DNA of 64,000 nucleotides from Roseicella sp. DB1501 (GTDB lineage: Bacteria; Pseudomonadota; Alphaproteobacteria; Acetobacterales; Acetobacteraceae). Location: assembly GCF_013112485.1 (NCBI RefSeq), contig NZ_JABFHG010000003.1, positions 496,001-560,000 of the forward strand, written 5' to 3'. A program made the position numbers and the translations under genes. Shown in pieces: positions 33,205 through 41,913 of this stretch. The notes under the pieces were generated by a model. That model searched no databases and was not told where the DNA came from. It saw only the letters and a list, made by a program, of their open reading frames with translations. Each line of letters begins with the position of its first letter. Position 1 is the stretch's first letter.

Positions 33205-34194
33205 GTGCCTGTTGAGATACTGCAAGGTGATTGCCGCGAGGTATTAAAATCGCTTCCAGATTGCAGCATAGATTGCGTTGTGACCAGTCCGCCCTACTTC
33301 GGCCTGCGGGATTACGGGGTCCATGGTCAGATTGGGCTAGAGGAATCACCAACCGCATTTGTCTCGGAACTTGTATCGGTCTTCCGAGAAGTCCGCCGCA
33401 TTTTAATCAACGATGGAACCGTGTGGCTGAATCTGGGAGACAGCTATGCCGGATCGTGGGGCGCTCAAGGGCGGACTGGCGATATGGCAGATAGGTCCGT
33501 TGTTCATGCTCGTCAAATTGCAGCAGCACCTCGCAAAATGTCGCGGACCGGATCAATACCGGCGGGGTCGAACCTCAAAGCAAAAGACAGGATGCTAATA
33601 CCGGCGCGTGTGGCGATTGCCTTGCAAGATGATGGATGGTGGGTCCGGGATGAAGTGATCTGGCACAAGCTGAACCCGATGCCTTCGAGCATTAAGGACC
33701 GAACCACCCCATGTCATGAGATGGTATACATGCTTTCGAAGTCATCTCGGTATTACTACGACCATGAAGCGATACAAGAGGAATGTGTAAGCGATCATCC
33801 AAGCGGCAACGGCTTCAAGCGCGGTGCGCGGCTCTCCTATGCAAATGCAGACGGGTCGGCGCGCGGTAATGATGCTCAATGGAATGACCTTGGCGGGAGG
33901 AGAAACAGGCGCAGCGTTTGGACTATTAACACAAAACCTTTCCCCGGTTCGCACTTCGCCACAATGCCGCCTGACCTGGCGGAACCCTGCATCCTCGCAG
34001 GTTGTCCGAAAGGTGGCACGGTACTCGATCCATTCGGTGGCGCAGGAACAACCGGCCTCGTCGCTGCTCGACACGGTCGCAATGCAGTCCTGATCGAGTT
34101 AAACCCTGAATATGCGCAAATGGCGGCGGACAGGATCAATGCTGATTGTCCGATGTTCGCGGACGCGACGGTCAAGTCACTAGAGAAAGCATAA
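33205..34194 (+). CDS. DNA methyltransferase, beta-class (N4-cytosine or N6-adenine)
   Basis: 329 aa from GTG 33205. The catalytic motif VVTSPPYFGLRDYG is at residues ~28-42 and the SAM motif VLDPFGGAGTTGLVAARHGR near the C-terminus; this IV-then-I order is the beta class of amino-methyltransferases. It would modify element DNA, probably to escape host restriction; no cognate nuclease gene is next to it. Target sequence unknown. Confidence 0.88.
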   Translation: MPVEILQGDCREVLKSLPDCSIDCVVTSPPYFGLRDYGVHGQIGLEESPTAFVSELVSVFREVRRILINDGTVWLNLGDSYAGSWGAQGRTGDMADRSVVHARQIAAAPRKMSRTGSIPAGSNLKAKDRMLIPARVAIALQDDGWWVRDEVIWHKLNPMPSSIKDRTTPCHEMVYMLSKSSRYYYDHEAIQEECVSDHPSGNGFKRGARLSYANADGSARGNDAQWNDLGGRRNRRSVWTINTKPFPGSHFATMPPDLAEPCILAGCPKGGTVLDPFGGAGTTGLVAARHGRNAVLIELNPEYAQMAADRINADCPMFADATVKSLEKA

Positions 34195-34202
34195 CACCCC
34201 GC

Positions 34203-34236
34203 CCCACGCGGATCGTGGGAGAAAGACAAGGAGACC
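34203..34236 (+). promoter_or_regulatory. Start-associated leader motif
   Basis: CCCACG-CGGAT-CGTGGG, 6 bp perfect, followed immediately by AGAAAGACAAGGAGACC and GTG 34237. Confidence 0.65.
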
Positions 34237-34836
34237 GTGACCAAATCAGTATGGCTAAAAGACTTCAAACGCACTTGCCCCACCTATTCCCCATGGGGCG
34301 GCGTCCAGGACGAATCCTGCGCCAAGATCGGCAACCGGGAATTCCATTTCGTCCATACCGCTGGGCATGGCGGCTTATGGCTCTCCCCTGAAGATCGTCT
34401 TCAGATGCCGGTTGGACATGGCCGGGAGTGGTGGGAGGAAGACTGCGAGGCCGCGATCCCGGTCTGGTGGTTCTGCCGCACCATGGTCCTGGCGGGCGAT
34501 GAGTCCGAGTTCGTCGCGCTCTGTACCCAGTCCGTCAAAGCCTGGAACCCGGACATCTATGAAGCCCTGACCGGCGAGGTCATCCCGCTGGAAGAAAGCC
34601 ATGTGAAGTGGCAACGCAAATTCGATGCCGACAACGCGGAGAATTTCGTCGTCCGCTCCGCCTTCGGTTCCTGGGCGCACTGGGTGCCGGACGGCATGGT
34701 CGGGGTGTTTGCACGCAAGGCCAAGGGCGAGGAGGCGTGCTTTCTGATCCCCGCTGCCGAGTACGCGAAGCGCGGCGGCGACTTCGTGGTCGATCCGGAC
34801 CGCCACCAACGCATCCCGACGCCGGTGCAGCCATGA
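34237..34836 (+). CDS. Hypothetical protein
   Basis: 199 aa from GTG 34237. Trp-rich (GHGREWWEEDCEAAIPVWWFCRTM), acidic, no membrane segment. I do not recognise a family. The stop overlaps the next start (ATGA). Confidence 0.5.
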   Translation: MTKSVWLKDFKRTCPTYSPWGGVQDESCAKIGNREFHFVHTAGHGGLWLSPEDRLQMPVGHGREWWEEDCEAAIPVWWFCRTMVLAGDESEFVALCTQSVKAWNPDIYEALTGEVIPLEESHVKWQRKFDADNAENFVVRSAFGSWAHWVPDGMVGVFARKAKGEEACFLIPAAEYAKRGGDFVVDPDRHQRIPTPVQP

Positions 34837-35219
34837 AGCTGTATTGCTGCGAATGCACCGCCGACGTCGAAGCCCGCCTGACGGACGGGCGCGAGATATA
34901 CCCGCACCGCCCGGATCTCGGCTCGCTGCCTTTCTGGAAGTGCGACACCTGCCACAATCACGTCGGCTGCCACCACAAGACGGCGAACCGGACACGTCCG
35001 CTGGGATGCATCCCATCCCCGGCCATGCGGCAGGCGCGCTCGCGCATCCACGCCGTTCTCGATCCTCTCTGGAAATCGGGGCGGGTGCGGCGGAAGGCCG
35101 TCTATGCCCAACTCTCCACGCTGCTTGGCAGGGAGTACCACACCGGCGAGCTGCGGACGTTGGAGGAGGCGGAGAGGGTGCTGGAGGCAGTGCGCGGCAT
35201 GGGGCAGGTGCAGCCATGA
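34833..35219 (+). CDS. DUF3268-like zinc-finger protein
   Basis: 128 aa from ATG 34833. LYCCECTADVEARLTDGREIYPHRPDL, then FWKCDTCHNHVGCHHKT and RPLGCIPS match the zinc-finger-containing DUF3268 family of phages and plasmids; the C-terminal helices end AVYAQLSTLLG. Role unknown. ATGA overlaps at both ends. Confidence 0.72.
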   Translation: MKLYCCECTADVEARLTDGREIYPHRPDLGSLPFWKCDTCHNHVGCHHKTANRTRPLGCIPSPAMRQARSRIHAVLDPLWKSGRVRRKAVYAQLSTLLGREYHTGELRTLEEAERVLEAVRGMGQVQP

Positions 35220-35542
35220 GCGGCGTTCATCAGCAATGGGCAGAAGAACACGCAGCAGGGAAGACATGCGTCCGCATCGCCGCTGAATGCAAGGTGTCGC
35301 GGCTGGAAGTCGTCGCTGCGGTTCGCAGGAGGAAGATGGCGGAGCAGCTATTGGCTGAGCGTGCGAGGCGAAAGGCTGAACGGATACCAACATTTGAGCA
35401 AGCAAGGGCAGCGGCAGTCCCCTTTCATGCTCGGAAAGGCAACGTGGGCTTAATCAACCTTCTGGCCATTTTCGGGGCAACAAAGCTCAGCGAAGTTCCA
35501 CCTGAAAAGCGACGGCAGTTTATCTATCTTTGCCAGCAGTGA
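35216..35542 (+). CDS. Hypothetical HTH-like protein
   Basis: 108 aa from ATG 35216. GKTCVRIAAECKVSRLEVVAAVRRRK resembles a helix-turn-helix followed by a basic helix. No named family. Confidence 0.5.
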   Translation: MSGVHQQWAEEHAAGKTCVRIAAECKVSRLEVVAAVRRRKMAEQLLAERARRKAERIPTFEQARAAAVPFHARKGNVGLINLLAIFGATKLSEVPPEKRRQFIYLCQQ

Positions 35543-35554
35543 TTAACAACCCGG

Positions 35555-35590
35555 CCAGCGCGGACCTGCTGGAGAAAGAGAAGGAGAGAA
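35555..35590 (+). promoter_or_regulatory. Start-associated leader motif
   Basis: CCAGC / GCTGG, 5 bp with an 8-nt loop, followed at once by AGAAAGAGAAGGAGAGAA and GTG 35591. Confidence 0.65.
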
Positions 35591-36040
35591 GTGAGTCTAG
35601 ACGTTTATCTGACGGTCAATGAGCCGGTGCCGAACGGAGGCAGCGGCATATTCATGCGCAAGGACGGCTCTAGCCAGAAGATCTCCCGCAAGGAATGGGA
35701 TGATCTTTACCCTGGTCGTGAACCAGTCGTGGTCGAGCAATCACTAACAACGAACACCGTCTACTCGGCGAACATCACGCACAACCTCGGCCAGATGGCT
35801 GCTGAGGCCGGCATCTATGTGTGTTTGTGGCGGCCAGAGGAACATGATCTGAAACGCGGCGCCGATTTGGTGGTGCCGCTCGAGAGGGGTTTGAAAATTC
35901 TTCGGGCGGACCCGGAGAGGTTCAAGGGGTTCAATCCTGAGAATGGCTGGGGGTCATACGAAGGCTTAGTACAATTTGTGGAAGCCTATCTCGATGCCTG
36001 CCGCGCTTATCCCGATGCCGATGTGCGGGCATGTCAGTGA
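35591..36040 (+). CDS. Phage-type hypothetical (MSLDVYLT family)
   Basis: 149 aa from GTG 35591. SLDVYLTVNEPVP at the start, then YSANITHNLGQMAAEAGIYVCLWRPEE and GWGSYEGLVQFVEAYLDAC, a conserved pattern among phage hypotheticals. Function unknown. The end overlaps the next gene by 10 bp. Confidence 0.65.
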   Translation: MSLDVYLTVNEPVPNGGSGIFMRKDGSSQKISRKEWDDLYPGREPVVVEQSLTTNTVYSANITHNLGQMAAEAGIYVCLWRPEEHDLKRGADLVVPLERGLKILRADPERFKGFNPENGWGSYEGLVQFVEAYLDACRAYPDADVRACQ

Positions 36041-36357
36041 ATCCCTACCCAACCCGCCCCGGCTTCTCCGCCCGTGTAGCCTTCGCTGCCAACGCCCTGC
36101 GCCTGTGCGGGGAGGGCAGGGACGAGAGGATCGACCGCAGCACCGGCGAGGTCTTCAGCCGCGTCCATAGCCGCGAGATGGACAACTGCTTCGAGATGGA
36201 TGACGGCGAGGCGGTCGTCTGGGCCCTCATGGACAAAGCCAAGGACGATCCCGTCCTCATGCGCGGGATCGAGCGTATGTGCGGCAATGCACGCGCGCTG
36301 GATCACTGGCGCAAGGTCGGGGCTTATGCCGGGCCGCAGCTGACGCTCAAGCTTTAA
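36031..36357 (+). CDS. Hypothetical protein
   Basis: 108 aa. Contains SRVHSREMDNCFEMDDGEAVVWALMDKA and a helical C-terminus. Last gene of this plus-strand run before a minus-strand patch. No family recognised. Confidence 0.45.
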   Translation: MSVNPYPTRPGFSARVAFAANALRLCGEGRDERIDRSTGEVFSRVHSREMDNCFEMDDGEAVVWALMDKAKDDPVLMRGIERMCGNARALDHWRKVGAYAGPQLTLKL

Positions 36358-36434
36358 GCCTGGGCGGCGTAGCTGGCGTAGTGCGACACCCACGGCGAGC
36401 CGATATGGCATGCAGTTGCAACGCAATCTGCCAT
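36354..36434 (-). CDS. Possible 26-aa peptide
   Basis: ATG 36434 follows GGGGGAGATCACG, a good ribosome site, and encodes MADCVATACHIGSPWV..., ending opposite the previous gene's stop. Short, with two cysteines. Could be real or fortuitous. Confidence 0.3.
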   Translation of the reverse strand: MADCVATACHIGSPWVSHYASYAAQA

Positions 36435-36546
36435 CGTGATCTCCCCCGCATCAGCTCGCCGGCGCGACCATGCATTTGAAGGGATGGCCACCGTCGCGCG
36501 CGAGGTCCTGGATCGTGTTCACCACGGCCTCGGCCCGCGCCCGCCC

Positions 36547-37053
36547 TCACCCCCTCCCAATCACCGCCCTCAAATCCTCGATCCCGACATAGGCGTCTGC
36601 CTGCCGGCGCAGCTCGTCGGCCAGAACGTCACGGGAGCTGATGACGGTGACGCGGACGCCCTTGCGCTGCACCGATGCGACGAGAGGCCGGAAATCGCCG
36701 TCGCCGGACATGAGGATTATGTGGTCCAAGCCAGAAGCCATTTCCATCATGTCGACGGCGAGATCGACATCCATATTGCCCTTGGTGCGCACCTGGCCAT
36801 CCGGCGCGGTGAACTCCTTCGCGGGCTTGGTGACGACGCTGTAGCCGTTATAGGCAAGATAATCTATCAAGCGTTGCAAAGGTGTGTAGTTGTCAGCATC
36901 GGTTTGGACGCCCGTATAATACAATGCCCGGACCAACGCGCCCTGCGTCCTGAAATACTCAAGCAACCGGCTATAATCGATCTGGAAGCCAAGAGCCTTC
37001 GCTGAAGCGTACAGGTTCGCCCCATCGATGAACACAGCAAGCCGGTCGCGCAT
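36547..37053 (-). CDS. NYN-domain ribonuclease-like protein (LabA/DUF88)
   Basis: 168 aa. LAVFIDGANLYASAKALG at the start, GNMDVDLAVDMM and ILMSGDGDFRPLVA supply the acidic residues of the PIN-like NYN metal site. Single-domain LabA-type proteins are predicted metal-dependent RNA nucleases; biological role usually unknown. It opens a minus-strand patch in the middle of plus-strand phage-type genes. Confidence 0.85.
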   Translation of the reverse strand: MRDRLAVFIDGANLYASAKALGFQIDYSRLLEYFRTQGALVRALYYTGVQTDADNYTPLQRLIDYLAYNGYSVVTKPAKEFTAPDGQVRTKGNMDVDLAVDMMEMASGLDHIILMSGDGDFRPLVASVQRKGVRVTVISSRDVLADELRRQADAYVGIEDLRAVIGRG

Positions 37054-37107
37054 AAATGCCCTTCGCTAACCCGTCGAAACCGGGGCGCCCCCCGCACCCC
37101 GGCCCTC

Positions 37108-37272
37108 CTATCGCTGGCTTCGATGGTACTGGACCATCCCCGCCACCGACAGAACCGTCATCAGGGCCGTCGCCACGATCCATAACTGGGATACAGGCCG
37201 GGTGAGCGCCAGGGCCGCAAACAGGACGGTGATGGCGATGCATCCCAGCAGATCGCGCAGCTTGACCCGCAT
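37108..37272 (-). CDS. Small two-helix membrane protein
   Basis: 54 aa from ATG 37272. Two hydrophobic segments (about residues 9-23 and 30-46) with a short TRPVSQ turn and a basic tail. The start shares its A with the stop of the 168-aa gene upstream (TGATG), so the two are translationally coupled. Confidence 0.55.
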   Translation of the reverse strand: MRVKLRDLLGCIAITVLFAALALTRPVSQLWIVATALMTVLSVAGMVQYHRSQR

Positions 37273-37778
37273 CAGTTGCCTCCGCTCGGGCCGTTATAGT
37301 CGAAGATGACGCTGCCCTCCGGCAATGGCTGACCGGCGGCGTTACCCATGCCGACTTCCATCATCCCTGCATAGCCGTCCGCCTCGCCGGTCCAGGATGT
37401 CGGCGTCATCAGGGTGCCGAGATCGGTGAGCGTCGGTTCCGCCGTCGCCGCCATGCCGAGAGCCCCGGCGCCGAGCGTGTAGGGGTTCTCGTTGACGACG
37501 CCATCGATCACGCCGAGCGTCCCCGCCGCGAACCCTGCATAGTCCTGCCAGGTCCCGACATAGGGGCTGGCCGGATCAGGCGCCATGCCGATCGGCAGGC
37601 CGGAATTCGGGTCGAGAATGCCGGTGGCGGGCGGCGACATGATCGTCCCGTCCGGCGTGAGGGTCCAGCCTTCCGCGATCTCCGCCGGCGACAACTCGAG
37701 CCCGCTGTCCGGATTGAAGTATCCGGCGTGCATGACGATGTCGTCCGGCGACATCGAATCCATCCAGTAGTCACCCAT
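37272..37778 (-). CDS. Hypothetical Gly/Asp/Pro-rich protein
   Basis: 168 aa, acidic, almost free of Lys and Arg. Has MSPDDIVMHAGYFNPDSGLEL, PDGTIMSPPATGILDPNSGLP and a Gly/Ala/Met-rich C-terminus. No signal peptide. The strange composition suggests a structural or secreted role, not an enzyme. Coupled to the downstream membrane peptide. Confidence 0.45.
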   Translation of the reverse strand: MGDYWMDSMSPDDIVMHAGYFNPDSGLELSPAEIAEGWTLTPDGTIMSPPATGILDPNSGLPIGMAPDPASPYVGTWQDYAGFAAGTLGVIDGVVNENPYTLGAGALGMAATAEPTLTDLGTLMTPTSWTGEADGYAGMMEVGMGNAAGQPLPEGSVIFDYNGPSGGN

Positions 37779-37862
37779 AACCTTGCCTCCAGCGCCAGGT
37801 CGCGACTAATCCACCCCGCAAGGGCGCTGCCTGCGGGCCGGAAGCTCGGGGAGTGGCTGCGG

Positions 37863-38333
37863 TCAGGTCTCCGGCGGCAATCGCTCGGCGATGCAGGCGC
37901 GGAAGGCCGCGACGACAGGCTCAGGCACGTTCAGCGCGACCCGCATGGGATCGCGGCCGATGCTGATGGTGGCCTCGCGCGCGGTCGTCATCGCATCCAC
38001 GGTGCGCATGAAGGCGGGCCACTGGTTGACGAAGCTGACTGTCAGGCTGGCGCGGTCGATGATGTAAGGCGACCGCATGCGCTCACCGGTGTTGAACTGC
38101 AGGGTGATGTCGCCGGGCGGGACGTCCTGCCAGCTGGCCTTGCGGACCTGCAGGAAGCCGAAGGGGCGCTCCCGACCGGCCTGCGCCTTGAACCACAGCG
38201 CGGCGTCCTTGGTCTCGGTCCCCACGGCGCAGGTCTTCGGCAGGAACACGGCCGTCCAGTCGCCGTCGCGGGCGAGGACGGTCTGGGCATGGGCGGTGCC
38301 GGTCAGGAGCAGCGCGGCAAGGGCAAGTCGCAT
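37863..38333 (-). CDS. Exported hypothetical protein
   Basis: 156 aa with a short signal peptide (MRLALAALLLTGTAHAQ). The mature part has two cysteines that could form one disulfide (KTCAVGTE and FRACIAE). Periplasmic by prediction. No family recognised; superficially like IalB proteins. Confidence 0.5.
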   Translation of the reverse strand: MRLALAALLLTGTAHAQTVLARDGDWTAVFLPKTCAVGTETKDAALWFKAQAGRERPFGFLQVRKASWQDVPPGDITLQFNTGERMRSPYIIDRASLTVSFVNQWPAFMRTVDAMTTAREATISIGRDPMRVALNVPEPVVAAFRACIAERLPPET

Positions 38334-38553
38334 GAACGCCTCCGGGGCCGAGCTTCATGCCGCGTGATGCGTCGGTCCAGTCAAAGGTCGCGTGATCGCG
38401 AGGCAATTTAATATCGGGTCGGGGCATTAAATTCAGGGTTGGGGTTGCGATTGAAATACGAAAGGAAATTGCGGCGAATGTGTTTGAAGTAAATAAACTG
38501 CACGTGCTAAAACTGCATATGCTCTTAAAACATAAGGGCGGGTTTAATGCCGG

Positions 38554-38586
38554 CCACCGGGGAACGGGTGGAGAAAGAAGGAGATC
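38554..38586 (+). promoter_or_regulatory. Start-associated leader motif
   Basis: CCACC / GGTGG, 5 bp with an 8-nt loop, followed immediately by AGAAAGAAGGAGATC and GTG 38587; preceded by GTTTAATGCC. Confidence 0.65.
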
Positions 38587-39054
38587 GTGGAAACCAAGTC
38601 TTACAATACAATCGATAAATCCGAATGGCCGCGTGGCGAGTGGGATAACGAGCCAGATAAGGTTCAATGGCAAGATCAGGCTACTCAGCTGCCTTGTCTG
38701 GCCGTTCGCGGTCCGGGCGGTCACTGGTGCGGATATGTCGGCGTATCCGAGGGGCATCCATATTTTAAAAAAGAATATGATGCTTGCGATGTCCAGGTTC
38801 ACTGGGGCCTGACTTATTCCGATCATTGCCAGGAAACAGAAAGTGAGTGCGATGGTGTCTGCCATCAGCCGGATGAAAGCGAAACCGACAATGTCTGGTG
38901 GCTCGGCTTCGACTGCGCTCATTCCGGAGATATGACGCCGAAGTGGGCTACGTATTTCGCCTATCGTGCTGGCCTCGACACCTATCGCAACTTGGCGTTC
39001 GTGCAGGCGGAATGCGCTAGCCTTGCGCAGCAGCTCAAGACGGTCGCCCCATGA
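38587..39054 (+). CDS. Phage-type hypothetical protein
   Basis: 155 aa from GTG 38587. GPGGHWCGYVGVSEGHPYFKK and WWLGFDCAHSGDMTP, with several cysteines and many Trp, form a pattern I know from other phage/plasmid proteins without function. Overlaps the next gene by ATGA. Confidence 0.6.
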   Translation: METKSYNTIDKSEWPRGEWDNEPDKVQWQDQATQLPCLAVRGPGGHWCGYVGVSEGHPYFKKEYDACDVQVHWGLTYSDHCQETESECDGVCHQPDESETDNVWWLGFDCAHSGDMTPKWATYFAYRAGLDTYRNLAFVQAECASLAQQLKTVAP

Positions 39055-39527
39055 GCGTCAACACCAACTGCCTCGAAGGCATGGCCTGTCCGAAGTGCAA
39101 AAGCCTTGGCCCGTTCGTCATTCAAGTTAGCACCCGTATGCTGATCGAGGATGAAGGGTCCACCGGCGAGCACGACGACCTTGAGTGGACGGACAAGTCC
39201 TCCTGCCGCTGCAAGGCTTGCGACCATGAGGGCGTCTTGCTCGACTTCAAAGTCGAGGAGACGTTCGATCCGGACATTAGCCTTGTCAGCGCGCTGTGGA
39301 GGTTCATTGAAGATGGCGGCTCGACCGAGGAGTTCTTCGAGTTGCGCGCCCGCGTCCGCCAGCATGGCAATCTCTATGACAGCGCACCGGACCTGCGTGA
39401 TGCAGCGCAGGACGCGCTGACGGAGCTCGAAGCTTGGCAGATGAGCGCGCCCGACGATGCAGGAACGGCGGCGGCGGTCGAGAAGCTCAAAGCCGCGCTG
39501 GGTACATCCCATCAGACTGTAAACTGA
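39051..39527 (+). CDS. Hypothetical zinc-ribbon-like protein
   Basis: 158 aa. CPKCKSLGPF and SCRCKACDHEG give two Cys pairs spaced like a zinc ribbon, followed by an acidic helical C-terminus. Function unknown. Confidence 0.55.
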   Translation: MSVNTNCLEGMACPKCKSLGPFVIQVSTRMLIEDEGSTGEHDDLEWTDKSSCRCKACDHEGVLLDFKVEETFDPDISLVSALWRFIEDGGSTEEFFELRARVRQHGNLYDSAPDLRDAAQDALTELEAWQMSAPDDAGTAAAVEKLKAALGTSHQTVN

Positions 39528-39534
39528 ACCAAGA

Positions 39535-39575
39535 CCCCAGCGCGCCGGGGAGAGGCCGCAGAAAGCAAGGAGATA
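39535..39575 (+). promoter_or_regulatory. Start-associated leader motif
   Basis: CCCC / GGGG hairpin, then AGAGGCCGCAGAAAGCAAGGAGATA and GTG 39576. The AGAAAG is 10 nt from the stem, unlike most copies. Confidence 0.5.
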
Positions 39576-41261
39576 GTGAAACCAGACTTTGAACCGCTGC
39601 GGGTCTTAATAGCCTGCGAATTTTCAGGAACCGTCCGAAACGCCTTCCTAGCCAAGGGCCATGACGCATGGTCCTGCGACCTTCTCCCCGCCGAAGACGG
39701 GAGCAACCGCCATATCCGTGGCGACGCCCGCGACATCCTGAATGACGGCTGGGATCTGCTCATGGTGGCGCATCCGCCCTGCTTCGCGGCGGGGACGCTG
39801 GTTTTGACGAAAGATGGTCACAAGCCCATTTCTGAGGTCATTGTGGGCGACCTGGTGCTTACCCATAAAGGTAGGTGGCGGCGCGTCACAGAGGTGATGC
39901 ACAAGACTACGGATCGGGTGACGATAGTTAAATCTTCCAATTGCCTAGAGACGATCACAACGTCAGAGCATCCGTATTATGCACGGTACAGGGAGCCCTA
40001 CCGGAACGGGTTCCGGACGCTGGCGGAAAGGGACAATTCGCCGCCGGATTTCGTTGAAGCGGGAAAACTGACCCTACGTCATTTCACCGGATCGGTACTG
40101 CCTCCAGTGCGACAAGCTGAACTTAGCGATGATGATTTGTGGCTGATGGGCCGGTACGTCGCAGACGGCCATATGCGCGAAAGTCGCTGGACGCCCGGCA
40201 AATACGAAGAGATGGTGATCTCGGTCGGTAGAGCCAAGCTGGAGACGTTCAAATCAAAGGTTTCCCGCAAAGTGACATTCCATGATAGTGAGACTGCCAT
40301 AAAGGCGACGTTCTATGGCCATGATGCAATAGCGCCGTTCGCTCAGTTTGGGCGTGGTGCTGCCAATAAAGCTTTTCCTGAATGGGTTTTGGCATTGCCC
40401 GCTGAACAGGCGGCAGTGTTTTTGGACGGATATCTGAGCGGCGACGGATACATTTGCGAGAAAAACATAACCGCGACTTCAGTTTCGGCCAAGCTGGTTC
40501 TCGGCGTTGCGGTTCTTATGCAAAGAGCGTTTGGTAAATGCCCCGCATTTCGCACAGCAGCACCACGGGATAACGTTCAGATCGAAGGCCGATGTGTCCA
40601 GACGCAACCGCTCCATACTGTTGAAGTGCCGCGATCCTGCGAACGCCTGAGAAATTACGTTGATGGCGATTACGCTTGGGGCCATGTTCGGTATGTGACT
40701 GAAAAGCTAGAAAGAACGGTCGTCTACAACCTGTCCGTCGAAGAGGATGAAACCTATACCGCAAACGGCGTGGTCGTTCATAACTGTACGGCGCTTTGCA
40801 ATAGTGGCGTTCGCTGGCTGCATGAACCACCGCCGGGTAAAACGTTGAAACAGATGTGGGACCGCCTCGATGAAGGCGCATCTCTATTCTCCGATTTCTG
40901 GAACGCACCGATCGACCGGATATGCGTCGAAAACCCGGTAATGCATAAACACGCCAAAGAGCGGATCAGAAATTATCAGGAGTTCGCCCAAAGCGTTCAG
41001 CCTTGGCAGTTCGGTCATCCAGAAACCAAGCGCACATGCTTCTGGCTGAAGAACCTGCCGCCGCTGGTCCCGACGGATATTGTTGAGGGCAGGGAGAACC
41101 GCGTCCACCGGATGCCGCCCGGGCCTGACAGGTGGAAGGAGAGGTCCCGCTTCTTCTCCGGAATCAGTGCGGCCATGGCAGCTCAATGGGGCGAGTTAGG
41201 GCGCTTCTCGCCGGACGCGCCGCCCGCACTCGGCGGACCACAGATGGAGCTGGCCCTATGA
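39576..41261 (+). CDS. C5-cytosine methyltransferase-like phage protein containing an intein
   Basis: 561-aa precursor from GTG 39576. Extein N-part: LRVLIACEFSGTVRNAFLAKGHDAWSCDLLP (SAM-site start). The catalytic-type motif AHPPC is interrupted right after PP by a 335-residue intein; the C-part resumes CTALCNSGVRWLHEP, then RICVENPVMHKH, WLKNLPPLVPT and WKERSRFFSGIS. Spliced, it is about 226 aa, the size of this phage family. The Cys at the junction is both the splicing nucleophile and the PPC cysteine, so the enzyme is inactive until splicing. Overlaps the next gene by ATGA. Confidence 0.85.
   Translation: MKPDFEPLRVLIACEFSGTVRNAFLAKGHDAWSCDLLPAEDGSNRHIRGDARDILNDGWDLLMVAHPPCFAAGTLVLTKDGHKPISEVIVGDLVLTHKGRWRRVTEVMHKTTDRVTIVKSSNCLETITTSEHPYYARYREPYRNGFRTLAERDNSPPDFVEAGKLTLRHFTGSVLPPVRQAELSDDDLWLMGRYVADGHMRESRWTPGKYEEMVISVGRAKLETFKSKVSRKVTFHDSETAIKATFYGHDAIAPFAQFGRGAANKAFPEWVLALPAEQAAVFLDGYLSGDGYICEKNITATSVSAKLVLGVAVLMQRAFGKCPAFRTAAPRDNVQIEGRCVQTQPLHTVEVPRSCERLRNYVDGDYAWGHVRYVTEKLERTVVYNLSVEEDETYTANGVVVHNCTALCNSGVRWLHEPPPGKTLKQMWDRLDEGASLFSDFWNAPIDRICVENPVMHKHAKERIRNYQEFAQSVQPWQFGHPETKRTCFWLKNLPPLVPTDIVEGRENRVHRMPPGPDRWKERSRFFSGISAAMAAQWGELGRFSPDAPPALGGPQMELAL
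39780..40784 (+). mobile_element. Intein with LAGLIDADG homing endonuclease
   Basis: 335 residues (69-403 of the precursor). Block A: CFAAGTLVLTKDG; block B: TITTSEHPYYA; block F: VVYNLSVEEDETYTANG; end VVVHN, followed by Cys+1. The two LAGLIDADG helices are LWLMGRYVADGHM and AAVFLDGYLSGDGYI, so the endonuclease is in frame and probably active. Confidence 0.93.
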
Positions 41262-41491
41262 ACTGGGCCGCCGAACAACGCCAGCGTTTCATCGACAAAT
41301 GCCTCGCCGAGAAGGGCCAGGTGAACCGCTCCGATCTCATCGAAGCATTCGCCATCTCGGAACGCCAAGCCGCGTCCGACTTCGGCGGGTATATCCATCA
41401 GGCGCCGGACAACATGAGCTATGACCGGGAGCGGAAGGCTTACGTCAGGGGCGGCAAATTCCGGCGTGTGTATAGCGAGCGGGACGCGTGA
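41258..41491 (+). CDS. Small HTH-like protein
   Basis: 77 aa from ATG 41258. RSDLIEAFAISERQAASDFGGYI reads as a DeoR-type helix-turn-helix. ATGA overlap with the methyltransferase gene; a GTGA junction joins the next. Confidence 0.5.
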   Translation: MNWAAEQRQRFIDKCLAEKGQVNRSDLIEAFAISERQAASDFGGYIHQAPDNMSYDRERKAYVRGGKFRRVYSERDA

Positions 41492-41913
41492 CCATGACAT
41501 CCCCCGACTATCGCCATTGGCACGCCCGCATCAGCGCAATCCTGCACGCTGAAATGGATGACAAGCCCCATATCTACCGGTTCGTGGACAACAGGGAGTT
41601 GGACGCGCGGATCGCGGATATGGCTTCGGCGATTGCAAGCGAGATTGCCGCACCGAGAAAGCAGACCAGCAAAGAGATACTGGATGCGGTTGCGGCGGAA
41701 TATGGATTTACGGTCGACGATATAACGGGGCCGAGGGGTGATTATGAGCTGATACAGGCCCGCCGCGAAGCCATAAACAGGATGCGCCGGTTGGGGCTTT
41801 CGTTCGTGTCTATCGGCAGGCGCATGAATAGGCCGCGCCAGACGGTTTCTCGTCTTTATAATTTGCAGAAAGCGGCGCAGGCCGAGGAGGAAGGAAAATA
41901 TGAAAGGGGCTGA
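41488..41913 (+). CDS. Protein with DnaA domain IV-like helix-turn-helix
   Basis: 141 aa from GTG 41488. Residues ~65-130 read VAAEYGFTVDDITGPRGDYELIQARREAINRMRRLGLSFVSIGRRM, closely following the DNA-binding domain of DnaA (including the basic RR..a pattern) but without the ATPase. It may bind DnaA-box-like sites on the element. The N-terminal part is unassigned. Confidence 0.7.
   Translation: MTMTSPDYRHWHARISAILHAEMDDKPHIYRFVDNRELDARIADMASAIASEIAAPRKQTSKEILDAVAAEYGFTVDDITGPRGDYELIQARREAINRMRRLGLSFVSIGRRMNRPRQTVSRLYNLQKAAQAEEEGKYERG

Noticed and set aside
36435-36546. A second small minus-strand peptide upstream of the 26-aa frame (ending FKCMVAPAS)
   Set aside because: The frame looks protein-like but has no clear start codon with a ribosome site; not supportable.
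28279-39575. The repeated leader hairpins as simple terminators
   Set aside because: They have no T-tract and abut the ribosome-binding site of the next gene, often within operons, so a translation- or start-linked role fits better.
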